DNA of 64,000 bases from Tieghemiomyces parasiticus (Eukaryota; Kickxellomycota; Dimargaritomycetes; Dimargaritales; Dimargaritaceae). Made by a program: the position numbers and the translations under genes. Under the pieces are notes generated by a model. That model was not told the DNA's origin, made no database searches, and saw only the letters and a program-made list of their open reading frames with translations. This document shows positions 12,948 to 24,688 of the stretch, one piece after another; positions within the stretch are counted from its first letter, which is position 1; each line of letters starts with the position of its first letter. The stretch lies in NCBI GenBank assembly GCA_027575765.1, contig JANBPT010000003.1, forward strand, positions 62,001 through 126,000. The letters run 5' to 3'.

Positions 12948-13625
12948 CCGAAGGCATCAGATCACCCCGCTGCGCCGTGACCTGCAGCGAGAAGGCATGC
13001 TAGGCACTTGGATTAATAAGAATAGATATGGACTGACGCATACACCCTAAACCCGTTCTTGAGAGTGTGGCCATAGTTAGATGCCCACCTCCTTCTCCGA
13101 AAACCTACCGCCAGGCATGATCCCAGCATGGACCGGGACAACTCTTCCATGGGGGGAGGGGTTTACGTTTTTTTTTCTCCCACCAGTCAGACGCCATCCC
13201 CCAAGAATTCCAAGGCGGGGGGCTGATGGGCGGCAATGCTATATGGGAGGGGAAGCGTGAAACGCTTGCTCTGAGAAGGAGAATTCAGGGCTGGTCAGAT
13301 AGGCCCAGCCATTCGGGCGCACCTGTCCCCCCATTCCACTCCTAGGCCTTGTTGAAGTCGGCCTTGAAGCCGAATTCCCTTCGTATCGTTCAATACCAAC
13401 CTTTCTAGCTCCCAATCACCCCCAGGAGACTCACCCTTTCCCAGTTGATCTTGCTAATTCTGACGTGTCCCCTCGCTCCCACAAATCCACCTAACCGGGC
13501 TCTGTGTTGAGCTAGGTCTCGCTTTCTCCATCTATATCCACACGCCATTCGATCCTAGCGAAGCGTAGCAGGCTCTCCTGATCCAAATCTTCTCGACTTT
13601 CCCACCCTACGGCCCCGAACCCGGC
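12948..13625. other. Intergenic, promoter of PPR gene
   Basis: About 0.7 kb between two plus-strand genes, with no recognisable coding frame. The last ~200 bases before the ATG at 13626 are C/T-rich, as for other genes here. A poly-T run sits near 13168-13177. Confidence 0.45.
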
Positions 13626-14843
13626 ATGAATCCTTTACGTCGTTACTCCTTGAACCAGTGCCGGGCACAAATCCATGGCCTACGAATGATGGGCGCTCGG
13701 ACCGTGGCTGGCTTGGCTCGAGTTCAAGCGGCCGAAGCCACTGCCTCCGCTACCTCCCCGATCACTGCTTGCCCACTGATGCCCCCGCCCTTGCCGACCA
13801 ACCCGCCGGAGCTCGGGCCCCGCCGTCTTACGGTGCAACCGGTCTCGCCGATTCTCTCCCGCCTCCGTCGGGCCCTATGGGAGTTCAACCGCACGGAGGT
13901 GTGGGACATTTACCAGCATCTAGCAAGCAATAGCCAGCTCTCCCAGCTCTCCCTCAATGACCATCGCCACGTATTACACTCCATTACCTTGAAATCATAC
14001 CTCTGGCAGACTGACGACACCGTGCGCCAAGAGCTCCGGAAATTCCTGTACGTTTGGCACCGGTTTCGGGAATGCGGCCATCGGCCAGGGCTGCGCGAGT
14101 ACAACCACCTGTTGGAAATCTTGGCCCGCTCCAAAGATATCGAACAGCTCCAGGCGGCCTTCAATGAACTACAGGCCACGCCAGACCTCGCGCCCAGCTT
14201 CTTCTCGTGGAGTATGCTCATGTACGGGTACGCCAAGGCGGGTGACAGCGCCAATACTCTCGCTACCTTTGAGGTGCTCCGTACCAAATTCCACCACCGG
14301 TCAGGACTACCCCGCACCATCCTGATTGAGCTGTGCGGCGTGATGGGTCAGGTTGACGAGGCCATCAAGATTTACGAGCAAGTAGGGATCAACACCCTAC
14401 CGGGGGACCGGGCCCACTTTGTGCGCAACACTTACACGACCAACGCTCTCCTCCGCGTACTTGGGGCCCACGGGCGCCTACCGGAGATGCGCAACCTGTT
14501 TTCCGCGGCGTGGCAGCGACAGGGCACTAACGGCCTCGATTTCCGGTCGTTCCAGATCATGATCCGGTGGCACGCCAAGCATAACATGCTCGACGGTGCT
14601 CAGCGTTACTTTGAACTCATGCAGGCCCCGCCGTTCGGGTTTGTACCGAACGCCGAAACATTCCGCTTCCTGGTGCCGCCTGCCGCCTGCACGACAGATC
14701 CGGAGTTCGCCCATCGATACGTCAGCGAAATGGCCAACCGGTACAATCTGCAACCGCTAGATTACATGCTCAAGTACCTGGTAGAAATGTACGAAGGAAA
14801 GGATAGTCAGTTGATGGGCGAATCAATGGCCAGAGAGCCCTGA
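13626..14843 (+). CDS. Mitochondrial pentatricopeptide-repeat (PPR) protein
   Basis: This intronless gene encodes 405 residues. PPR proteins bind organellar RNA through tandem 35-residue helical hairpins and act in mitochondrial RNA stability, processing or translation. The N terminus MNPLRRYSLNQCRAQIHGLR is Arg-rich and lacks acidic residues, typical of a matrix presequence. PPR-like units include REYNHLLEILARSKDIEQL (about 158-190), FFSWSMLMYGYAKAGDSANT (about 195-228), TNALLRVLGAHGRLPEMRNL (about 274-305) and FQIMIRWHAKHNMLDGAQRY (about 310-345). The exact fungal orthologue (Rmd9, Ppr or Aep type) cannot be named from sequence alone. The stop is followed by a polyadenylation signal 53 bases downstream. 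Confidence 0.8.
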   Translation: MNPLRRYSLNQCRAQIHGLRMMGARTVAGLARVQAAEATASATSPITACPLMPPPLPTNPPELGPRRLTVQPVSPILSRLRRALWEFNRTEVWDIYQHLASNSQLSQLSLNDHRHVLHSITLKSYLWQTDDTVRQELRKFLYVWHRFRECGHRPGLREYNHLLEILARSKDIEQLQAAFNELQATPDLAPSFFSWSMLMYGYAKAGDSANTLATFEVLRTKFHHRSGLPRTILIELCGVMGQVDEAIKIYEQVGINTLPGDRAHFVRNTYTTNALLRVLGAHGRLPEMRNLFSAAWQRQGTNGLDFRSFQIMIRWHAKHNMLDGAQRYFELMQAPPFGFVPNAETFRFLVPPAACTTDPEFAHRYVSEMANRYNLQPLDYMLKYLVEMYEGKDSQLMGESMAREP

Positions 14844-14895
14844 CCTACGGCCTGGACTACCACGTGTCTATCGTATAGTACCCGGTAGCATCTGT

Positions 14896-14901
14896 AATAA
14901 A
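14896..14901 (+). terminator. Polyadenylation signal AATAAA after PPR gene
   Basis: A canonical AATAAA hexamer lies 53 bases after the stop of the PPR gene, a normal spacing for a fungal 3'UTR. No experimental cleavage site can be read from sequence. Confidence 0.45.
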
Positions 14902-16944
14902 CGGCTGGCAGATGGTCAAAAATCCCCCCAACTTAAACCATCATGATAGGATTATTTTGTAAAACGTTACCCCCTTCCGAACATTTGAACCTACCTCAGT
15001 CACTTAAATTATCAGCATTAGTAACGCTGGGCCACTACCCTTGTCCCTTGCAGATATAACCGAATCTTTGTAATGATACACCGTCCATGCCAACAAGGCC
15101 ACACAGCCATGTAGTGCTTTTCCAGTCGAGGTTGCGGCCAGGTCTTCTCCAGACGCAGGCCCATGGTCACGACTCTGGGTGCTCCTTTTAAAAGTTTCAC
15201 CTCCAAACACTCGCAGAGGATGCATAAACATCCACAATACATTACCTTTTTGCACCCCTGTCCATATAATCAACCATAAAACCTGACCACAGGAACGCAG
15301 CAAACACACAGCGATGGATAAAGAGTTGACGTTACATTCACCCGACTTACATCTACCTTAAGGAATACTTACGCTGGGTCGAGACTCGGAGGCTGGTTTA
15401 TTCAGAGGAATACAACGTAGATAAAAATAAAGATGAGGTAGTCCTTATTAGTTAAAGCATCTAAGACGGATGGACCATGGCCTTTATAAATCCAGCATCC
15501 TACGTTCCCCCTTATTATTCACTCTGCTACTAGCACTAGCACACCTGGATACCAAGGTGGCCACATTACTTCCCCAGCGGACTTTGGCACCATTACAGGT
15601 TGTGAGGAGCCCCCATTGTAGATCCTTATCACTACTAGTGCGGACGACGCCGAGCTACTGGCCCATACAATTGCTACGACCGGTCAAAACCCGCTCCCTT
15701 GTTCGAAGTCGGTGATATCTTACCGATGCGGGCCAAGTCGGTAGTTTAGTAGACCCTCGATGGGCAATGCCAAGGGGTGTTAACCCTGCATCCTTAGGTG
15801 GTGTGGCGCTGTTTAATCTCCCAAGGCCGCATCAGTAGGATGTAAAGTAAGGTAAGCTTGCCAGCCACCTGCTCACCAGTGCAAACTGCCTCGCTTTAAG
15901 GTTCTAGATGCGACCCAGGGTTACTAGTACCAACATAATTACTTGTTAATGAGACCGGAGTTCGCGCTAAAGATGATTGAAGCTATGATAGCAGCCTATC
16001 AGAGCGTTCTCTGACCAGGTCGCAAACGAGCCAAAAGGTGGTTGACCCGACGGTGCAACCCCTTCCACCCGTGGCCGGTCGTACCGCTTAACCGACGGGA
16101 TAAGGGTTCAACCGACACTTTCATCTCTAACGATACAGCATCGACCGACTACATTGGCCGCGGTCGATAGAATGGGGTCTTCCTAAGGGTCATACCTCCG
16201 AGGCTGCGTGGGATAGAGAGGAGACATAGTACACACTATGACACAGCCATCTTGGTTGCCTCAGTCTCCTCCGCCCTTGTCTTCATATTAAAATGAGGTG
16301 TAGCTAATAGTATGGCTATAGACCTATTCCGAGTGTAAACCGAGTCATAGTTCTTTGCTTCGGATCGGTTGAAGGGGAGAGACAAGGACAGAAGCAGACC
16401 CAGTAAGGGAAACATGGTGACACAGCCCGAATCACGGAACCCCTTCGTGAATGGTTGGCACTGAGCAGCGTGCCTGCCCTGCATCAATCACCATGCCTGG
16501 TATCACCTACAGAGGGGTGGTATTGGAAGAAAGACGCAGGTCGGTGGTTATGGTACGGGATGACCTGTGTAAGGCCCCAATGGAAGCGGCCGACTCCTTT
16601 TGTCTTTACTCGACCGACAGGCTAAGGGACAAGATGATTCGGTAGGAGACGACGACGGTAACACACTGTCTGCCGTAGAGCCCAACATCGGTGTCCTTTA
16701 TACGCATCACCTGGTCCGACTGCAAAAAAAGACAGAGCACGACTCTGGCACTTATAAACCCTTCCGTCGCCACCCCAGCGCTGCCACCGTGTCTTCCCTA
16801 CCCCTTACCATTTGCTGCTCTACTGCCCCGGCCTCCGTCAGACCGACGGCCCTGCTCATTGTCTTGACCTGGTACCAGTTAACCCATTCTTTCTACGCTA
16901 CTCCAGCTCCAGCGGCTCACCACAACCACGCTTGGGCTGCCGTC
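14902..16944. other. Intergenic, no recognised gene
   Basis: About 2 kb with many stops in all frames, AT-richer than the genes. Short frames at 15004-15309 (minus) and 15470-15715 (plus) have no recognisable motif. An open frame runs into the secreted-protein gene from about 16600, but without an in-frame ATG before 16945. Confidence 0.45.
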
Positions 16945-17931
16945 ATGACTGCCGCGTTTCCCATGCTCATTATCGGCCTCGTGCTGGCCCTTACACCCTC
17001 GTCCCAAGCCGGAGCCATCCGCCCCACAATAAATGGCGGTACTACGAGGCCCCCAGTTTCCCATCCGTACTACAGGCCATTAAGGGATAGCGTTCACGAC
17101 ACACTGGGCCCCTCCACTCTACCAAGTGCCCAGTCGATCGAGAAGTCCATGGAATCTTTAGAAAATCTATTCTGGAGTGGCCACTATGACCAACAGGCCA
17201 TGAATAATCTAGCTGCCACCTCAATCCCGCCCTTCCCCTTCGATTCTGATTCTGCAAGCTTCCAAACGGCCAATCATGCTATGACCTCAATCAGCAATGA
17301 TGACCCTGGTGTTGCCAAACCCGCTTGGAAAGCCATCGAAGACTGGTTATTAAATGACTCTCAATTCATAGGAGTTATGTACACCCCTTATCAACGTAGG
17401 GAGTTCCTTTATAGACTAGAGAATATCGGCCGCGCTTGCCACACCCGTTCCATCACTGAGCCAACGACCAACAACGCCAAGATCAGGCCGGAGGTCATTA
17501 AGAAAGATATAGCCACAATGCGGTACAGAGTCGGTGGAGTATCTACCAAGGCGGTTGGTAATACGAGAGCCGGTGGAGACCTAAAGAGTTGGCCCAGAAA
17601 GGCCAAAGGACTCGACTCCGCCATCTGGTGTGTAGAAAATCCCAACTGTATGCCCGCCTTTGTGACCATAGATACCACCCAGTCCCCCCGAAAGGTCGAG
17701 TTCACTGTACCCTTCCATGCCGCCCAAGGGCGCCCGGCAAGCCTGGACTGTCCAGCCTTAGTCAGGCGTCTGGCGTCGATCAGAAACGATTACGTCTTGG
17801 TCAGCATACCGACCGAGACCCCGTCAGTCGAAATAGTCAGTTATTTGGCTGAGTACATAGGAGACAATATTTCACCGGAGAGGGTAATTGATAAGGATGC
17901 CCTTATTAAAATGCGTAGGGCAATAAACTAA
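16945..17931 (+). CDS. Predicted secreted protein of unknown function
   Basis: This is an intronless 328-residue product. The chosen ATG begins MTAAFPMLIIGLVLALTPSSQAG: a short polar start, a hydrophobic core and an A-x-A-like cleavage region near residue 22, so a classical signal peptide. The mature part has four Cys (in ACHTRS, IWCVEN, NPNCMP and LDCPAL), consistent with two disulfides. Other visible segments are AWKAIEDWLLNDSQFIGVMY, YQRREFLYRLENIGRACHT, PAFVTIDTTQSPRKVEFTVP and RRLASIRNDYVLVSIPTETP. I recognise no catalytic motif or family. The product could be a cell-wall, mating or host-interaction factor, but nothing here decides that. It lies alone between two gene-poor stretches. Confidence 0.6.
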   Translation: MTAAFPMLIIGLVLALTPSSQAGAIRPTINGGTTRPPVSHPYYRPLRDSVHDTLGPSTLPSAQSIEKSMESLENLFWSGHYDQQAMNNLAATSIPPFPFDSDSASFQTANHAMTSISNDDPGVAKPAWKAIEDWLLNDSQFIGVMYTPYQRREFLYRLENIGRACHTRSITEPTTNNAKIRPEVIKKDIATMRYRVGGVSTKAVGNTRAGGDLKSWPRKAKGLDSAIWCVENPNCMPAFVTIDTTQSPRKVEFTVPFHAAQGRPASLDCPALVRRLASIRNDYVLVSIPTETPSVEIVSYLAEYIGDNISPERVIDKDALIKMRRAIN

Positions 17932-19368
17932 CGTATGGACTGGTGAAAGGTTGTTCCACCTGGATTAAACCATAGCCTACACCATTCGATCGTACCCGCG
18001 TTCCTGACTAGAGCAGCCTGAAAGGTTGGAACCACAAGGTTCAGGTCGTAGTAATAAATAGTCATCATGGGTAAGCGATCAGGCCTGACATTGGTAATAA
18101 GATGGTTGTTCCGAACGGGATAATGCGGTCAGGGTAGTGTCCAACGTCCGGTTGTATCGTAATGCGACCGAGAGAAACGGGTGAGGAACGTGGGGTGTGG
18201 TACTTGTCGAATCCTGGTATGCTTTTTGTCAGTACTTAGCTATACTGGGCGTGAGCCTGTTGGTAGCTAGTTGTGCTCGCCGAGTGAAAGCGCGGAAGGG
18301 AGTAAGGGCGTGCGGCGAAGAGATGTGTCACACCAGACTTAATAGTCGGTCAAAGTGGGGCGGCCGAGCGGCAGGGTACGGGAAGGCGCGAACGTGTGTG
18401 TGTAGGTAAGGGAGAGCAGGTGACGCCTTAACGTCAGGGAAGTGGGTCGAGGGTATAGGGCTAGTAGGGCATGGGGGGAGTCTGGGTGGCCGTGGTGGCT
18501 TCGGGTGCGATAATAAGGATACTACTATATACTAGGAAGCTCAGTTAGGATCCTTAAGCAATGTACAGTCGGCTATAGACCACTGAGGACCAGAACGGAA
18601 CTCTCTTAAAAGCCCCGTGAGGTGTGAATTGGGGTTGCTATTCATTGCAAACCCTAATACCAATGAAAAAATGACCAAGGGGTTACTGTCGGCATCCAAA
18701 AGCCAACGTTCACTGAAATCCTACAAGCCACGCCAATACCTTGTAGGAACGACCACGACCTCCGTAGCAATTGGCAATTGGCCGAACCAAGCGACTCACA
18801 AAAACCTCTGCATGACCGACCACCAAGCCCCAGGCCAAGATCCATCCCCCCACAGTTCCCAGCTATATAAGCCTGCGAATCTAATCACTAATGTGTAACG
18901 TATTATCAGTTCTATCTAAACTCACGCTAATTGCAATAAACCACCGCTTGGGGTTTCGGATGACCACAGTGAGGTGTGGGATGGTCTTAAAGGCCCCCTG
19001 TCATGTTGTAGTCATCGAGTATCATACTCCCCAAAGATGACCCTATACTAACAAGGCCCGCCGTGGTCATCCGGAAATAAGGGACTCGTCAGTTCTCGAC
19101 TCCGTAACTTTATATGGGATATTTATATTGGAATATATATCGGACTAGTCGGACCGTTCACTGGATTAGAAAATACCTCTGAATAAAAGCAATCAGAAAC
19201 AGGTTAATCTGGAGTTGACTTTTACCACATACTTGATTCAGATTTAGGCCCGACAGTAGGTAGTGGAAATAGGGGTGACTATAGCATTCGGAGCGGAGTG
19301 GGGGAGGGCAGTGACTAGTCAGCACCACACTATGGTGTATCCGTGGTGTAATCTTCTGGTACAACCCT
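17932..19368. other. Intergenic, convergent 3' regions
   Basis: About 1.4 kb between the secreted-protein gene and the minus-strand PMA1, so both 3'UTRs lie here. AT-rich patches occur near 19110-19145. A 93-codon frame at 18617-18898 has no recognisable motif and is not called. Confidence 0.45.
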
Positions 19369-22140
19369 CTACATGACGGCGAGCGGCGCCAGGGTTTGCT
19401 TCTCGGACAGGGTGCTCTGGAAGGCGCTGACGGCATAGACAACCTTCGCCACGGCGCGCAGTCGGCCAATGTTGTGATGGACACGTTGGTCAACCTCGTG
19501 CTGGACCTTGCGCTGGGTCAGTTTGGACCGGTGGCGGCGGGAGGGCCAGAGTTTAGCCACCAGCTCAAAGGACCAGGCCCGAATCACAAAGACTTTGACC
19601 ACGTCCAAAATCACAAAGTAAGCGAGGGAAACGCCCATGATACCCAGGCCCCAGCCCCAACCGATGGAGGCGGTGAGCCCCGGGACGCCAAAGATGGAGA
19701 TGAACATGGCGAACACCTGGGTCCCCAGAATGGCCACAGTGAAAATCCAGGAGGGCAGGTTCTCCCAGAAGAAGCCGGAGAGCCGCGTGGAGAAAATCAC
19801 AAAGTGTGGGCAGGACGAGATGTGCAGGTACATGATGGTCTCAAGGCGGGGGTCGTCCAACGGGATACCAAAGGCGTCCTTGGCGACGAAAAAGTGCGCA
19901 AAGGACATGATGGTAAGAAAACAGGCCAGCACGAAACTAAGCGAGATGAGCTGGCCGATCCGCCACTTGTCAGGGGATCGGGAGATCTGGGCGTTATCGA
20001 CCGAGATAACCAGGGTGGCGGCATCATTAAGCACCGCAATAAATATCAGCAGGATGGCCCGCATTTCCCACTCGAAGGCTAGAGTCACGATGAAAAAGAA
20101 CATGAGGAAGTGAATGGTGGAGGTGATACGGTACAGGGCATAGCTGCGCATGCGCTGGAAAATCTGGCGCGACGTCTCGATGGCGGTGCATATGACCGAC
20201 AGGCCCGGTTGGAGCAGGACGATATCGGCGGCGCTGCGGGCGGCGTCGGTGCACCCGTGGACAGCGATACCCACGTTGGCCTTCTTGAGCGCCGGGGCGT
20301 CGTTGACTCCGTCACCCGTCATACCAACAAGGTATCCGGCCTGTTGCAGGAGGTCAACCACGCGGTACTTGTGTTCCGGGATGACCTGCGCAAACCCGTC
20401 GGCGTGGTAGCAGCGGCGGGTGATTTCAGTCTCGCTGGCATCGGGGTCCACCAGCTTCTGCGTGTCCAGGATGGCGCGCTGCATGCCCAGGCGACAGGCC
20501 ACCTCCTTAGCAATCACTAATTGATCACCCGTCACCATCTTGACCACCACGCCTAGCTCGGCGCAGCGCCGAATAGTATCGGCCGAGTCCGGTCGCGGCG
20601 GGTCCAGGAGCGAGATCATGCCCACCAGCTCCCAACGGTCCAGGTCACCGGGGAAGGTACGTGCCACGCCGAGGGCGCGTAGGCCCCGCTTAGCCAGCGC
20701 ATTGACCGCCCGGACAGCGTCGTCGTCGTCACCCACCAGGGACACGATGACCTGCGGGGCGCCCTTGGCCACCATGAAGGTGTCGCCGGAGTCGCCGTGA
20801 CGGACCGTGGCGCGGGTCATCTTGGTGTCCGGGTTGAATGGTACAAAGTTGGTCACCTTGTAGCCCGGGATGTTGTGGCCCTTCACGTCGTGAAGAAGCG
20901 GTACACCCTCCTGGGCGGCGGTGCGGACCGCCACCTCGATGGGGTCGCGGGTTCCCGGTTCCGAGGAGAGGTACGAATACAGTAGGATGTCCTCTTGCGA
21001 GTATCCCGGCTTGAGGTAGGGCTCGTCGAAGGTCAACTCGTTCAGGGTAAGGGTACCGGTTTTATCCGAGCACAGCACCGAGACAGAGGCTAGTTCCTCC
21101 ACCGCCGTCAGGCGCTTCACAATGACCTGCTTCTTGGCCAACTGCTTAGCCCCCACTGCCATGGTTACCGAGAGAACGGTGGGCAGACCCACGGGTATGG
21201 CGGCCACCGTAATGACCAGCACGCTACGCAGCACATCGAGGACCTTGTCTTTGCCCTTGCGCACGAGGAGGAAGGCGAACAGCACAATAACCATGACCAC
21301 GGTGATGATGACCAGGAAGTTACCGATCCGGTTGACAATCTTTTGGAAGTGGCCGGCCTCAGCGGTCACTGAAATGAGGTTGGCGGCACGACCGATGAAG
21401 GTGTGGGCGCCCGTCTTGGTGACCACGGCCATCATCTGGCCCTGCTTCACGACGGACGAGGAGTATACGACCCCGCCTTTACCCTTGCTGACCGGCAGTG
21501 ACTCGCCGGTCAGGGCCGACTGGTCAATCTGCAGCTCGTTGTCAGCAATCTCACCTGTGGCGTCTAGGCCCAGCAGTCGGGCGTCGGCGGGCACGATATC
21601 ACCCAGGCGGAGCACCACCACATCTCCAGGGACCAGAGTGACCGACTCCACCTCGATCAGCTCGCCGTCACGCCACACTTTGCTCCTGAGTGCGAGAGTG
21701 CTCTTGAGGGCGTCCAGGGCGCTCTCGGCGCGGGCCTCTTCCACGAACCCAATGATGGCATTGAGGAAAAGTAGGCCCAGGATGATCCCAAAATCCAGCC
21801 AGTCGCGGACCACGGCCGACAGGATGCAGGCAATCTCGATGAGGAAGGCGATGGACCCGGTGAAGTAGCCGAGGAACTTGAGGATCGGGTTGGTCTTGTG
21901 TTCTGAAATTTCATTACGACCAAATTGGGCCAGGCGGTCCTCGACCTCGGCGGCCGTCAGACCGTGACCTGGATCGGTGTGCAGGAGAGCCTCGAGTTCC
22001 GGGGGAATGTCTTCGGCAACCTCGACATGGATCGCCTCATCGACCTTGAGCGCCTTCTTCTCGTGGAGGGCCGGTTCCGGAAGCAGGGAGCTATCAAGAT
22101 CCGACCCATGCGATCCTGTGGTGCTGTCAGTCGTGGCCAT
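19369..22140 (-). CDS. PMA1: Plasma-membrane proton-pumping P3A ATPase
   Basis: This enzyme hydrolyses ATP to export protons, energising nutrient uptake at the plasma membrane. It is intronless, 923 residues, close to the usual ~920. Motifs in order are DQSALTGESLPVSKG (actuator TGES), the transmembrane segment with AIPVGLPTVLSVTMAVG, CSDKTGTLT with the phosphorylated Asp at about residue 359, DPPRPDSADTI, KMVTGDQLVIAKEVACRLGM and MTGDGVNDAPALKKANVGIA. Downstream hydrophobic segments include ITSTIHFLMFFFIVTLAFEW. The ATG at 22140 is preferred because it has A at -3 and G at +4. An in-frame ATG at 22242 would add 34 residues (MANINDLLTHGLDMYVGHYI and on) unlike typical Pma1 N termini. The C-terminal regulatory tail is present but not obviously the yeast Ser/Thr pair. 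Confidence 0.95.
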   Translation of the reverse strand: MATTDSTTGSHGSDLDSSLLPEPALHEKKALKVDEAIHVEVAEDIPPELEALLHTDPGHGLTAAEVEDRLAQFGRNEISEHKTNPILKFLGYFTGSIAFLIEIACILSAVVRDWLDFGIILGLLFLNAIIGFVEEARAESALDALKSTLALRSKVWRDGELIEVESVTLVPGDVVVLRLGDIVPADARLLGLDATGEIADNELQIDQSALTGESLPVSKGKGGVVYSSSVVKQGQMMAVVTKTGAHTFIGRAANLISVTAEAGHFQKIVNRIGNFLVIITVVMVIVLFAFLLVRKGKDKVLDVLRSVLVITVAAIPVGLPTVLSVTMAVGAKQLAKKQVIVKRLTAVEELASVSVLCSDKTGTLTLNELTFDEPYLKPGYSQEDILLYSYLSSEPGTRDPIEVAVRTAAQEGVPLLHDVKGHNIPGYKVTNFVPFNPDTKMTRATVRHGDSGDTFMVAKGAPQVIVSLVGDDDDAVRAVNALAKRGLRALGVARTFPGDLDRWELVGMISLLDPPRPDSADTIRRCAELGVVVKMVTGDQLVIAKEVACRLGMQRAILDTQKLVDPDASETEITRRCYHADGFAQVIPEHKYRVVDLLQQAGYLVGMTGDGVNDAPALKKANVGIAVHGCTDAARSAADIVLLQPGLSVICTAIETSRQIFQRMRSYALYRITSTIHFLMFFFIVTLAFEWEMRAILLIFIAVLNDAATLVISVDNAQISRSPDKWRIGQLISLSFVLACFLTIMSFAHFFVAKDAFGIPLDDPRLETIMYLHISSCPHFVIFSTRLSGFFWENLPSWIFTVAILGTQVFAMFISIFGVPGLTASIGWGWGLGIMGVSLAYFVILDVVKVFVIRAWSFELVAKLWPSRRHRSKLTQRKVQHEVDQRVHHNIGRLRAVAKVVYAVSAFQSTLSEKQTLAPLAVM

Positions 22141-22242
22141 ACTGACTAACGGAGTCGCGTTGTAAACCGATGGCAGTGGCAGTATGTAATGACCGACGTA
22201 CATGTCGAGACCATGGGTAAGTAGGTCGTTAATATTGGCCAT

Positions 22243-24640
22243 GGATTAGTCCAGCCGCGAGTTACCCGTCCGATAAGAGATACGGCATAATGGCGAGGAG
22301 CCATCGAAGCTCCGCTGGTAGAGTGCGACAGGGAGAAATGCCCCCCCCCCTCACTTACTTGCGAAAACCCGAGTTGGGACAGTCACGGCAACTGGAACAA
22401 GATATGTCAATGAACCCCCTTCCCACTAGGTATGTTAGAGCGACCCAAGCACGGGACTCACGGTTGGCATTCAATAGGCCGGGATATAATGGACGCTAGA
22501 TCAGCGACCACAGAGCTGTCGGCTATTAACAGAGACAGTTACGTGCCGTGAAACTGAGTGCATGTCGGGGAGGAGTGTGTGTTGGTAAAGGAAGAGCAGG
22601 AAGAGGCCCGCAGCGATGAACGCACGCAGAGTTAGCAGATCATTGAGAAGCCGCAATACGCGGTCGCACTTGAAATCAAGTTGACGGGATACGCCAGCTC
22701 ACGCTCCGGAGGTTGCCCAGGACGGAGGCCAGAGATCCACAGCGCCCTGGTCCTAACCGAGTGTTGAGTAGAAAGGATACGACTGCAGGGTCCTACCTGG
22801 GGCGTATTATTGCAAACGGGTGCAGGGTGGGGTTGAACGAAGCCACGGCGAATACCGCGTCAGAGATACAGATAGGGAGATGGTCTACGGTAAGCGACCG
22901 GAATGGTAAATATGAGGTCGACGCAATGGGCCCGAGCCGGTAGGGAAGTGAACAGAGTCGGAGAGAAGCCGCCTAAGGAGCCAAGGTACGAACGGGGGCC
23001 ATGCCAAGCGGAGGTACCAAACGCATAGAGGGATCAAGAGCGTAGAGAGGTCATGAAAACAGTGTATGCTATCCTCCGTGGTGGCTAGGGCAAGGACGGC
23101 AAGCAAATTTTATATTGGCAGAGCAGGCTACCCCGCGGCGGAGAGGTTTCCGTGGGCGGCTGTGGCGAGAGCCAGGCCGAATCCATTGCCCCCAGCTAAG
23201 CTACGGTGGACGAATAAAAGGTTGAGGCAAATTGGGAGAGCTGCACATTCCTGGCCTGGACGGTCACCAGGCGGCGTGGGAAAACCGCTCGACCCATTCG
23301 CGCCCAATGCTGCATACCACGGTCGACCCGAGGCGCCCGTTGCTTGGAAGGGGTCCATGGTACAGCTCGAAGTAGTGTGCTACAGTCGCCGGCGGGCCAT
23401 TCACCAAGGTGGCCGTCATCCGGCCGCGGGCTAGCGTATACGCTACTGTAGCATGCTATAATCAGATCAGCCCTTCGCATTCTGCAGCCCCTAGCGCGCA
23501 TGTCACGCGGCACGCCAGTCACCACGTGTGGGCAAAACGCTTGCGACCAGGTATACCGGAATGGGCGGCCTCCCCGCTACTGGTTTATATCCACAAGGCA
23601 CAGGCTGCATACCCATACACCAACAAATGCGTGCGCTGGACTAGCCTGCATGGCAAGCCTGGCACTGCCCACGATGCCACCCAGGCTTTGGGAAGGGTTT
23701 GGCTCGCGGCCTCCACGAAGATCATGGCTGTATTGGACCCTGCCCCTCCGCGCCAGGGATGTCAAGGGTGCTTTTAAATGCCTTGGTAGCAACGAACAGC
23801 ATATACGCATAGATCCTGCATTGGTGAACGGTCATGACGACGTTCTTGGGTGCCTCTAGGTGGCTCCTTTAGGACCTAGCCGTATATCCCAGTCCGACCG
23901 GCTAGCCGTCCATGGCCGACCCCCTGGGATGGGTAGTGGCGCACCCACCAACCGGCCCCGGTCCGGGGTAACTGCCCCGCGGTTTCCCAGGGACCGTCAG
24001 CCTACTGAATAACTAACCCCCCCCCAGTCAGCGTGCTCGGATACAACCTGGCTGATACGACAATGCAACTCTGTCGGTGTAAAAAAGCAAAAGCTATCTG
24101 TCGTAACCGTGCGAAGGAACGTGACATCTTTGAGGTTTGTACCAATATTGTTTTGGTACGTTAGTGTCGGAGCCGGTGTTTGCTTATCCCACCCTTGGAT
24201 ACTGGGGCCAGTTTGGGATCGTACCATACACCCTTCTTGCCCGGATCGACCCTGGTGACGTTCCTAGACTCCTAGTCCGCTGACGCGGGGCTGCAACCCG
24301 CTCACCGGTGACCACGCGGACCGGCAGGGTCCTGCGCTTTCCATGGCAGATCGTCACACAAGCCAAAGATACAACACCCGCCTAGATAACCCCCCGGCTG
24401 GGGCTGCCGGCCAGGTAACGTCTGCCCCAGGTCTGATAGCCCGGTCAGCTAGTAGCCCCGTAACCCCGGCCCAGTGCCGGTGGGCAAGAGGGGCATGTGA
24501 CACCTCCACAAGGCCGGGGTCAGATACGGCCCGCGTCTCGTGGCTTCATTTGCGCCTTTGGAACCTTCCAAAGTTTCCAAACTATGCACGGAACGGTTAA
24601 CTGGCCGGCCCCTAATACAGGTGTGTGTATAGGGGGCGGA
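22243..24640. other. Intergenic, no recognised gene
   Basis: About 2.4 kb upstream of PMA1. Several frames of 60-120 codons overlap in different frames on both strands, a pattern expected by chance in GC-rich DNA. None shows a family motif. A nine-C run lies near 22339. No tRNA or rRNA was recognised. Confidence 0.4.
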
Positions 24641-24646
24641 TTTATT
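24641..24646 (-). terminator. Polyadenylation signal after ARL6IP4-like gene
   Basis: AATAAA on the minus strand, 43 bases beyond the stop codon at 24689. Spacing fits a 3'UTR; role inferred. Confidence 0.4.
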
Positions 24647-24688
24647 TATGACAACTGAGATCCACAGTATTTTGTACGCCGGCCAAGT

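Noticed and set aside
18617..18898. 93-codon frame between the secreted-protein gene and PMA1
   Set aside because: No signal, no domain and AT-rich surroundings; about the length expected by chance.
19396..20113. Long plus-strand frames opposite PMA1
   Set aside because: They are antisense shadows of a strongly codon-biased gene; the minus strand gives a full P-type ATPase.
22140..22242. Upstream in-frame ATG extending PMA1 by 34 residues
   Set aside because: Poorer start context (T at -3) and no similarity to Pma1 N termini; kept only as an alternative.
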